A model generated the notes under the pieces. That model worked only from the letters and a program-made list of their open reading frames with translations. It was not told the origin of the DNA and searched no databases. A stretch of DNA of 17,314 nucleotides from an uncultured Granulicatella sp. (lineage in GTDB: Bacteria > Bacillota > Bacilli > Lactobacillales > Aerococcaceae), in assembly GCA_937891475.1 (NCBI GenBank), contig CALATC010000015.1, positions 1-17,314 on the forward strand, given 5' to 3'. This document shows, in pieces, positions 6,710 through 17,314 of this stretch. The first letter of the stretch is position 1. Every line of letters begins with the position of its first letter. The position numbers and the translations under genes were made by a program.

Positions 6710-6742
6710 CTTACCTTCTCCTTTTCTCTTATAATATGCGAA

Positions 6743-6769
6743 AGAGTACGTTGTAAAGCAACGTACTCT
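6743..6769 (-). terminator. Intergenic hairpin between metG and brnQ, probable weak terminator
   Basis: Perfect 11-bp arms AGAGTACGTTG (6743-6753) and CAACGTACTCT (6759-6769) with loop TAAAG, 28 nt after the metG stop. The stem is strong, but on the minus strand it is followed only by TTTCGC, so termination may be partial and brnQ could be expressed by readthrough. An imperfect -10 (TATTAT) lies between it and brnQ. Confidence 0.5.
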
Positions 6770-6796
6770 CCCTACAATAATTGTGTTCTCTATTGA

Positions 6797-8824
<2,028 letters not shown>

Positions 8825-8844
8825 TTAAATCTATAGATAGTGTT

Positions 8845-8853
8845 ATTTTACCA
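8845..8853 (-). promoter_or_regulatory. Candidate extended -10 promoter of metG
   Basis: TGGTAAAAT reads leftward about 35 nt before the metG ATG, a -10 with five of six consensus bases plus the TGn extension. TTTAAT lies 17 nt upstream as a weak -35. The space between gtrA and metG is too short for a T-box leader, so regulation by tRNA-Met sensing is unlikely. Confidence 0.45.
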
Positions 8854-8899
8854 TAACGATTACTAGAATTAAACAACTAACTCTTTTCTGAGCAAGTCA

Positions 8900-9328
8900 T
8901 TATTTTAAGTCTTTTTTTGGTGAAAAAGCCCAAAATCTTTGTCCGATATAATTAAATGCAACAAATAAAACCATTCCTACCAATAACGCAATATTTCCTT
9001 GTACATTTGTAGAGAGTCCTGATAATAACCATATAACAAATGGTTTCGCGAAGCTATAAGCAAGGACGTAACAAATAGTAATATTCACGATAAATTTCAA
9101 AATAGTATTCCAATCATGGCCTTTTTGCTGGAAAGTATATCGCTTATTCAACAAATAACTCACGATGCTTCCCACTATATAATTCAACGCACTTGAAATC
9201 CAATAACTCCATGCTAATACATTGAAGCAAAAAAACATAATCGCTGTTCCAACCAGTGTATTGACGACTCCTACTAATATAAATCTTAGAAAAGTCGCAT
9301 CAAAAAAAGATGATAAAATTTTTTTCAA
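8900..9328 (-). CDS. GtrA family membrane protein, 142 aa, TTG start
   Basis: Small four-helix membrane protein of the GtrA family. Hydrophobic segments are at about 12-35, 40-61, 75-100 and 110-130. Family marks are LRFILVGVVNTLVGTAIMF near the start, NKRYTF after helix 2 and NYIGQRFWAF at the end. Family members are thought to move undecaprenyl-linked sugars across the membrane for glycosylation of surface polysaccharide or teichoic acid, usually beside a GtrB-type glycosyltransferase. No such partner is adjacent here, so the role is inferred only. The start codon is TTG, supported by GGGAGG 7 nt upstream. It begins only 16 nt after the T-run of the rpoE terminator, leaving no room for a separate promoter between them. 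Confidence 0.88.
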   Translation of the reverse strand: MKKILSSFFDATFLRFILVGVVNTLVGTAIMFFCFNVLAWSYWISSALNYIVGSIVSYLLNKRYTFQQKGHDWNTILKFIVNITICYVLAYSFAKPFVIWLLSGLSTNVQGNIALLVGMVLFVAFNYIGQRFWAFSPKKDLK

Positions 9329-9344
9329 AACTTTTCCTCCCTAT

Positions 9345-9369
9345 AAAAAAGAGGAGCGCTACGCACTCC
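9345..9369 (-). terminator. Rho-independent terminator after rpoE
   Basis: Arms GGAGCGC (9353-9359) and GCACTCC (9363-9369), seven pairs with one C-A mismatch and a 3-nt loop. On the minus strand the stem is followed by CTC and then six T (9350-9345). It lies about 44 nt after the rpoE stop and only 3 nt before the gtrA ribosome binding site (9341-9336), so it may also attenuate gtrA. Confidence 0.75.
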
Positions 9370-9412
9370 CACTTTCTAATCTATTCGTTATCGTTTGTAG
9401 ATGAACGAGGAA

Positions 9413-10021
9413 TTATAATTCATCCTCTTCTTCGTCATAATCGCCATCTAACTCGTCATCACTAATAATAGATAAATCTTCATCTGCACTAACTTCTTCA
9501 TCTAAGTCTTCGTCAGCACCTAATTCACTTAAATCTGAACGATATGCATCTAATTCTGTTTCTTCTTCATCATCTACATCATCGTCTAAGTCGATAACAT
9601 CATCATCTTCTTCGTCTTCTAACAAGCCATCTTCATCTTCTGGATCATCATCATTGTAATCGATAAGATCTTCTTCAGTTCCAAAGGCATTAACTTTTTT
9701 ACGTTTTTTACGACGTTTTTTCAAGTCTTCATCATCCATTGATGAAACAATTTCTTCATCGATTGAATCAATTGGATACCATGAACGTAAGCCCCAACGA
9801 TTTTCTCCAAGTGAAATGAAGCTTCCATCAATATTTAAATCTGTATAAAAACGAGCCATGCGTGCTTCTAATTGCTCATCGCTTAACTCCATATATGATT
9901 GAACTTCTACTAATAATTGATTAAAGTCCATCACTTCTTGTTTTACTTCCAAGATAGCATGTGCTACTTCAACCATTGATAATTCATTTTTGTTGATTCC
10001 ATCCAGTGCTTTTAATTCCAA
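9413..10021 (-). CDS. rpoE: RNA polymerase delta subunit
   Basis: Gram-positive-specific RNA polymerase subunit that raises promoter selectivity and recycling of the enzyme; it is not a sigma factor despite the symbol. The N-terminal 90 or so residues form a HARE-HTH fold, with ELSMVEVAHAILE near the start, then RFYTDLNIDGSFISLGE and NRWGLRSWYP. A basic patch (KKRRKKRKK) follows, then about 100 residues dominated by Asp and Glu, the disordered acidic tail. I prefer the TTG at 10021 (202 aa, protein beginning MELKALDG). AAAGGA lies 10 nt before it and the N-terminus matches the streptococcal delta form. The upstream in-frame GTG at 10030 directly abuts the ribosome binding site and is less likely. 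It has its own extended -10 promoter and a terminator. Confidence 0.96.
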   Translation of the reverse strand: MELKALDGINKNELSMVEVAHAILEVKQEVMDFNQLLVEVQSYMELSDEQLEARMARFYTDLNIDGSFISLGENRWGLRSWYPIDSIDEEIVSSMDDEDLKKRRKKRKKVNAFGTEEDLIDYNDDDPEDEDGLLEDEEDDDVIDLDDDVDDEEETELDAYRSDLSELGADEDLDEEVSADEDLSIISDDELDGDYDEEEDEL

Positions 10022-10053
10022 AGGATACACTTCCTTTCCACATATTCCTTAAC

Positions 10054-10062
10054 AGTATAGCA
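10054..10062 (-). promoter_or_regulatory. Extended -10 promoter of rpoE
   Basis: TGCTATACT reads leftward: -10 TATACT with the TGn extension, about 33 nt before the TTG start and 22 nt after the DUF1934 gene. No clear -35. It implies a leader of about 26 nt and expression of rpoE independent of the upstream gene. Confidence 0.5.
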
Positions 10063-10083
10063 CACAAAAGCTATAATACGCTA

Positions 10084-10494
10084 CTATTGCACAATGTTTT
10101 CTTTAAGAATTTCCATATTTACTGTAAATTCTCCTAAATTTTCTCCTAATTGAGATAATTGGTATTCAAAGGAAATTTGTTTCCAATCAGACGAAACTTC
10201 TACATTCTTCGTTTTAATCTCAAATAAAATTTCTTGTCCTTGAGCTAATTGATAACGACCCTTTGTTTTCTTTTGATGTTGGAATACTAATTGACTAGCT
10301 ACTTCACCTTTACGGAATAATTGGATTTCTCCATCAGATACAAGTAAATCTACTTTTGTTTGAGTTTCTTTTTCGTGATAAGACAACGCTAATTGTTTCT
10401 GTTCAGTCTTCCATTCAATTGATTCAATCGGTGCTTCTAATTTCGTTTGTAAAGTTTCTCCGGCTTGGATAATTTTTGTATGAACTCGAATCAT
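10084..10494 (-). CDS. DUF1934 family protein (YwiB-like), 136 aa
   Basis: Small soluble protein made mostly of alternating beta-strand-like segments, matching the DUF1934/YwiB family, which has a calycin-like beta-barrel fold. Visible pieces are VHTKIIQAGETLQTKLEAP near the start, YQLAQGQEILFEIKTKN in the middle and the ending GEFTVNMEI. Biochemical function is unknown. In many Firmicutes it lies close to argS and rpoE; here it directly precedes rpoE and argS is not present. I chose the ATG at 10494 because GGAGGTG lies 5 nt upstream; an in-frame ATG at 10512 would place that ribosome binding site inside the gene and has none of its own. Confidence 0.85.
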   Translation of the reverse strand: MIRVHTKIIQAGETLQTKLEAPIESIEWKTEQKQLALSYHEKETQTKVDLLVSDGEIQLFRKGEVASQLVFQHQKKTKGRYQLAQGQEILFEIKTKNVEVSSDWKQISFEYQLSQLGENLGEFTVNMEILKENIVQ

Positions 10495-10535
10495 TTTGAC
10501 ACCTCCATTCATTCTTTATGAAAAAGAGAGAAGGA

Positions 10536-10570
10536 GTGAATAAAAGTCGGAAATTCCGTTTTCTATTCAC
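10536..10570 (-). terminator. Long imperfect hairpin between gatB and the DUF1934 gene, likely gat operon terminator
   Basis: Outer arms GTGAATA (10536-10542) and TATTCAC (10564-10570) pair, and inside them CGGAA and TTCCG pair around one A, with a partly matched A/T region between. On the minus strand the stem is followed by a pyrimidine-rich stretch ending CTCTTTTT. It is about 70 nt after gatB, a fitting place to end that operon. The T-run is not immediate, so efficiency is uncertain. Confidence 0.5.
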
Positions 10571-10595
10571 CCCCAGTGATTATTTAACTGAACGT

Positions 10596-10601
10596 ATTAT
10601 A
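10596..10601 (-). promoter_or_regulatory. Possible -10 box upstream of the DUF1934 gene
   Basis: A perfect TATAAT reads leftward inside a larger imperfect dyad (CTGAACGTA at 10588-10596 and TACGTTTCAG at 10618-10627). No convincing -35 is seen, and the hairpin at 10536-10570 lies between it and the gene, so its relevance is doubtful. Confidence 0.25.
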
Positions 10602-10639
10602 GAAAATTCTCTTCTTCTACGTTTCAGTTCTCTCAGTTA

Positions 10640-12070
10640 TTAATATTTTGCTAATTCTTCTTGTAATAATTGGTTTACAACTCCAGGATTTGCTTTTCCT
10701 TTTGTTTGTTTCATAATTTGACCTACTAAGAAGCCAACTGCACGATCTTTACCATTTTTGAAGTCTTCAATAGACTGTGCGTTATTAGCTAACACATCTT
10801 GAATAATTGGTAATAATTGTGATGGATCACTTAATTGAATCATACCATGTTTTTCAACAACTTGACGAGCAGTTCCGCCTTCTTCAGCTAATAATAAGAA
10901 TACTTTCTTCGCTAATTTAGAGCTGATTGTTCCGTCGCCAATTAATTGAATCATTTCTGCTAAACTTTGTGGAGTTAATAATAAATCATGTAATTCTAAT
11001 TTTTTACTATTTAAATGAGCAGAAATATCTCCCATCAACCAGTTAGAAGCTAATTTTGGATCGCTACCTGCTTCAACTGTTTCATCAAAGAAATCAGACA
11101 TTTCTTTTGATAATGTTAAGACCATTGCATCATATTCTGGTAATCCAAATTCACGAATATAACGTTCACGACGAACGGTTGGCATTTCAGGAATTGATTG
11201 ACGAACTTCTTCTACCCATTCATCTGAAATTTCTAAGTTTGGTAAGTCTGGTTCTGGGAAGTAACGGTAGTCACTTGAACCTTCTTTCACACGCATTAAA
11301 ATTGTTTGTCCATTTGACTCATCAAAACGTCTTGTTTCTTGACCAATAACGCCACCACTACGTAATACTTGAGCTTGACGTACTTCTTCAAACGCTAAAC
11401 CTTTACGTACATTATTGAATGAGTTTAAGTTTTTCAACTCTGTTTTTGTACCGAATTTTTCTTGACCATAAGGACGTAAAGAAATATTCGCATCACAACG
11501 CATTGAGCCTTCTTCCATTTTCACATCCGATACGCCTGTAAACATAATAATTTGACGTAATGCTTCTAAATAAGCATAGGCTTCTTCAGGAGAACGCATA
11601 TCCGCTTCAGATACAATCTCAATTAATGGAGTTCCTTGACGGTTTAAGTCTACATATGAGAAACCATCCGTTCCGTGAGTATTTTTACCAGCATCTTCTT
11701 CTAAGTGAACACGCTCGATACGGATACGTTTTGTTTTTCCTTCTACTTCAATATCAATCCATCCATCATGACCAATTGGGTAATCAAATTGAGAAATTTG
11801 ATACGCTTTTGGATTATCAGGGTAGAAATAGTTTTTACGGTCAAATTTTGTATGTTGTGAAATTTCACAGTTTAAGGCTAATGCTGCACGCATTCCAAAT
11901 TCAATGGCACGTTTGTTAATAACTGGAAGTACCCCTGGATATCCCCAGTCAATAACGGTTGTATTTGTATTTGGCTCTGCTCCAAAATGAGCTGGTGAAG
12001 GAGAGAAGATTTTTGAATCTGTTTTTAACTCTACGTGAACTTCTAGCCCAATAATTGTTTCAAAATTCAT
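10640..12070 (-). CDS. gatB: Aspartyl/glutamyl-tRNA(Asn/Gln) amidotransferase subunit B
   Basis: tRNA-binding and kinase subunit of the GatCAB complex. It phosphorylates the side chain of mischarged Glu-tRNA(Gln) so that ammonia from GatA can convert it to Gln-tRNA(Gln). Family marks are [10 protein letters not shown] at the start, [43 protein letters not shown] and, near the middle, [11 protein letters not shown]. The last 150 residues are the helical YqeY-like tail, with [20 protein letters not shown] near the end. Length (476 aa) is normal. AAGGAGG stands about 8 nt before the ATG. It lies 13 nt after gatA and is the last gene of the gatCAB run. In E. faecalis I recall dagK and then an rlm gene following; here other genes intervene. 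Confidence 0.98.
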   Translation of the reverse strand: MNFETIIGLEVHVELKTDSKIFSPSPAHFGAEPNTNTTVIDWGYPGVLPVINKRAIEFGMRAALALNCEISQHTKFDRKNYFYPDNPKAYQISQFDYPIGHDGWIDIEVEGKTKRIRIERVHLEEDAGKNTHGTDGFSYVDLNRQGTPLIEIVSEADMRSPEEAYAYLEALRQIIMFTGVSDVKMEEGSMRCDANISLRPYGQEKFGTKTELKNLNSFNNVRKGLAFEEVRQAQVLRSGGVIGQETRRFDESNGQTILMRVKEGSSDYRYFPEPDLPNLEISDEWVEEVRQSIPEMPTVRRERYIREFGLPEYDAMVLTLSKEMSDFFDETVEAGSDPKLASNWLMGDISAHLNSKKLELHDLLLTPQSLAEMIQLIGDGTISSKLAKKVFLLLAEEGGTARQVVEKHGMIQLSDPSQLLPIIQDVLANNAQSIEDFKNGKDRAVGFLVGQIMKQTKGKANPGVVNQLLQEELAKY

Positions 12071-12083
12071 CTTATTTTCCTCC

Positions 12084-13541
12084 TTATACGTTTGCTTGTT
12101 TTAAGTAATAGTCATTTGCTTGTTCAAATGCAAATGCAGCTTGATAAATAGTTTGTTCTTGGAAGTAATTTCCGATTAATTGGATACCAATTGGTAAACC
12201 TTCACTAGAGAATCCAGCAGGTACAGAAATCGCTGGAAGACCTGCTAAGTTTACAGGAACTGTTAATAAGTCTGCCATATACATTTCAATTGGATCATCA
12301 TTTCTTTCGCCAATTCCATAAGCAGTTGAAGTTGTTACAGGTCCTAAAATTAAATCATAGTTAGCAAATACATTCGCAAAATCTTGTTTAATTAATGTAC
12401 GAACTTGTCCTGCTTTTTTGAAGTAAGCATCATAGTAACCAGAACTTAATGAAAATGTTCCTAACATAATACGACGTTTTACTTCCATACCGAATCCCTC
12501 AGTACGGCTCATAACATATAAATCTTCTAAAGTTTTCGCTTCAGCTGAACGGTGTCCATAACGAATACCGTCAAAACGTTGTAAGTTAGAAGACGCTTCT
12601 GAAGAAGCAATAATATAGTATGCAGGAATACCATATTTAGAATAAGGTAAGCTCACTTCTTCTACCGTTGCTCCTAATGCACGATATTGTTCAGCTGCTT
12701 TTAAGACTGCTTTACGAATTTCAGGATCAATTCCATCTCCTAAATATTCTACTGGTAAAGCAATTTTTAATCCTTTAATATTCCCATTAATTTGTTGGTA
12801 ATAATTTGGAACAGGTACATTCACACTTGTAGAATCACGGTGATCATATCCACTGATTGCTTCTAATACTAATGCATTATCTTTAACTGTACGAGTTAAT
12901 GGTCCAATTTGGTCTAAGCTTGATGCAAAGGCAATTAGTCCATAACGAGATACACGACCATATGTTGGTTTCATTCCGACAATCCCTGTAAAGCTTGCAG
13001 GTTGACGAATTGAACCACCTGTATCAGAACCTAAAGTGGCTAATACTTCTCCAGCTGCTACAGCTGCTGCAGAACCACCTGAAGATCCTCCAGGAACTTT
13101 TGTTAAATCCCAAGGGTTTCTAGTTTTCTTGAAATAAGAATTTTCTGTCGAACCACCCATGGCAAATTCATCCATGTTTAATTTCCCTACATTCACGGCA
13201 CCTGTTTTTTTCAACAAGTCCATTACATGTGCATCATAAATTGGATTGAAATCTTCCAACATACGACTTGCAGCTGTTGTGATTAAATCACGAGTTACAA
13301 TATTATCTTTAATCCCGATTGGTAAACCTTGAAGAGAAAGAGTTGAATCATAACCTTTTTCATCCGCAGCTTTTGCTTGAGCCATTGCTTCTTCTTCATT
13401 TAATGCTAAGAAAGCTCCAACTTTATCATCTACTGCTTGAATTTTTTCAAATGTTGCACTTGTTAATTCTTGAGAAGTAAATTTCTTTTGAACTAAACCT
13501 TCATGCAAGCTTACTAATGTTTGATTTTCTAATAAACTCAT
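12084..13541 (-). CDS. gatA: Aspartyl/glutamyl-tRNA(Asn/Gln) amidotransferase subunit A
   Basis: Glutaminase subunit of GatCAB and member of the amidase-signature family; it releases ammonia from glutamine and channels it to GatB. The catalytic triad is visible: Lys78 in GLPIGIKDN, Ser153 in [16 protein letters not shown] and the nucleophile Ser177 in [12 protein letters not shown], matching Lys79, Ser154 and Ser178 of the S. aureus enzyme. The C-terminal part has [15 protein letters not shown]. Length (485 aa) is normal. Its ribosome binding site, AGGAG, overlaps the gatC stop codon, consistent with translational coupling; the gap to gatC is 5 nt and to gatB 13 nt. Confidence 0.99.
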   Translation of the reverse strand: MSLLENQTLVSLHEGLVQKKFTSQELTSATFEKIQAVDDKVGAFLALNEEEAMAQAKAADEKGYDSTLSLQGLPIGIKDNIVTRDLITTAASRMLEDFNPIYDAHVMDLLKKTGAVNVGKLNMDEFAMGGSTENSYFKKTRNPWDLTKVPGGSSGGSAAAVAAGEVLATLGSDTGGSIRQPASFTGIVGMKPTYGRVSRYGLIAFASSLDQIGPLTRTVKDNALVLEAISGYDHRDSTSVNVPVPNYYQQINGNIKGLKIALPVEYLGDGIDPEIRKAVLKAAEQYRALGATVEEVSLPYSKYGIPAYYIIASSEASSNLQRFDGIRYGHRSAEAKTLEDLYVMSRTEGFGMEVKRRIMLGTFSLSSGYYDAYFKKAGQVRTLIKQDFANVFANYDLILGPVTTSTAYGIGERNDDPIEMYMADLLTVPVNLAGLPAISVPAGFSSEGLPIGIQLIGNYFQEQTIYQAAFAFEQANDYYLKQANV

Positions 13542-13546
13542 GCGTC

Positions 13547-13846
13547 TTACTCCTCTCCTTCACCCATAATTGCAGGTACTTGGATAAATCCATCCTCGCT
13601 TGTTTTTACATTTCTCATTAACAAATCACGATCTGTTCCTTTTACCGGCACATCTTCACGTAAAACATTCACTAATGAATATCCATGAGTTGTCACTTCC
13701 ACTCCTGTTGTATCCACTTCTTTTAATTGTTCTACCATATCGATGATATCACTCATTTGCTCTGTGAAATGTAAAATCTCATGATCTGCAAATGATAATT
13801 TCGCCAATTTTGCAACGTGACGTACTTCTGATTCTTCAATTGCCAT
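13547..13846 (-). CDS. gatC: Aspartyl/glutamyl-tRNA(Asn/Gln) amidotransferase subunit C
   Basis: Small subunit that wraps around GatA and stabilises its assembly with GatB. At 99 residues it has the usual length and layout: N-terminal helices with [12 protein letters not shown], a central [20 protein letters not shown], then an extended C-terminal arm with LREDVP and the near-invariant VPAIMGEGE at the end. AGGA lies about 8 nt before the ATG. It follows camS after 68 nt and leads the gatCAB genes. No clear promoter is seen in that gap, so readthrough from camS is likely. Confidence 0.97.
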   Translation of the reverse strand: MAIEESEVRHVAKLAKLSFADHEILHFTEQMSDIIDMVEQLKEVDTTGVEVTTHGYSLVNVLREDVPVKGTDRDLLMRNVKTSEDGFIQVPAIMGEGEE

Positions 13847-13914
13847 GACTGTTCCTCACTTTCTACTTTTCTTTCGTTTCTATTGTAAAAGGCACGTACC
13901 TTTTATGTCAATCT

Positions 13915-17042
<3,128 letters not shown>

Positions 17043-17314
17043 TTACGACTCCTCTATTCTTTCAATTGGGGCAAAACTTGCTAATAATCGTTTAATACCC
17101 ATTCCTGCAAAAGCTACATCAATTTCTTGATTCGTACCTTCCCCTGTCACTTTTACAACTGTTCCAACATTCCATTTTTTATGCATCACCTTGTCGCCAA
17201 CTTTCCATACCGCTCCATCATTGGCAGTCACTGTCTGTTTACGTACTGGTTGGATACTAGAAGGTTGCACTGCTTTTGGTTGATAAGCAGTTGCCTGAGA
17301 TTTCGCTCTATATT
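17043..17314 (-). CDS. pcrA: ATP-dependent DNA helicase PcrA, C-terminal part (runs off the window)
   Basis: Only the last 89 codons are present; the frame stays open to the right edge of the window with no real start codon. The sequence contains a linker rich in Gln, Pro and Ser, then the conserved C-terminal domain of Pcr[21 protein letters not shown], and [12 protein letters not shown] near the end. This Tudor-like domain of PcrA binds RNA polymerase. The full protein is a superfamily 1A 3'-5' helicase for repair and rolling-circle plasmid replication. The pcrA-ligA order is the common one in Firmicutes and confirms the call. Confidence 0.93.
   Translation of the reverse strand, partial: YRAKSQATAYQPKAVQPSSIQPVRKQTVTANDGAVWKVGDKVMHKKWNVGTVVKVTGEGTNQEIDVAFAGMGIKRLLASFAPIERIEES

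Noticed and set aside
13886..13905. Hairpin TAAAAGG-6 nt-CCTTTTA between camS and gatC as a terminator
   Set aside because: The stem is only 7 bp and mostly A-T, with no proper T-run after it on the minus strand; gatC has no evident promoter of its own, so a full stop here is unlikely.

Overview
This window looks like chromosomal DNA of a low-GC Gram-positive bacterium of the order Lactobacillales. The evidence is the AT-rich coding sequence, strong AGGAGG-type ribosome binding sites, a delta subunit of RNA polymerase with a Streptococcus-like N-terminus, a CamS-family lipoprotein, and the linked order pcrA-ligA-camS-gatC-gatA-gatB. That block is familiar from enterococci and relatives; a Carnobacteriaceae or Enterococcaceae-type genus is a reasonable inference but is not proven. 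Every gene I can support lies on the minus strand, so transcription runs from high to low coordinates.

From right to left: (1) 17314-10640 is a compact housekeeping run holding the 3' end of pcrA (helicase), ligA (NAD-dependent DNA ligase), camS (lipoprotein) and gatC-gatA-gatB (glutamyl-tRNA(Gln) amidotransferase). Gaps are 0 nt, a 4-nt overlap, 68, 5 and 13 nt. (2) 10494-8900 holds a DUF1934 (YwiB-like) gene, rpoE (delta subunit, probably starting at TTG) with its own extended -10 promoter and a compact terminator, then a GtrA-family membrane protein gene starting at TTG directly after that terminator. (3) 8809-4305 holds metG, brnQ and a DUF218/YdcF membrane protein gene, closed by a strong terminator. 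(4) 4124-2579 is a two-gene ABC exporter (ATPase plus permease, 8-nt overlap). Its promoter carries two dyads whose centres are 22 bp apart, and a strong terminator follows. (5) About 2520-1500 is a small decayed accessory island. It has one intact orphan gene for an acidic 126-residue protein, flanked by gene remnants. One remnant is recognisable as a TnpW-family transposon protein with a lost start codon and a one-base frameshift. (6) 1372-20 is rlmCD, a 23S rRNA uracil-5-methyltransferase whose 3' half is conspicuously GC-rich (about 53% by hand count at 61-480, against about 33% in sampled 5' stretches).

The conserved parts serve DNA replication and repair (pcrA, ligA), translation (gatCAB, metG, rlmCD) and transcription (rpoE). 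The variable parts are the transporters, envelope-type membrane proteins and the island. I found no complete insertion sequence, CRISPR array, tRNA or rRNA gene. The most interesting material is the degraded mobile-element island with its surviving orphan gene, the GC mosaic inside rlmCD, and the tandem dyads ahead of the ABC exporter.
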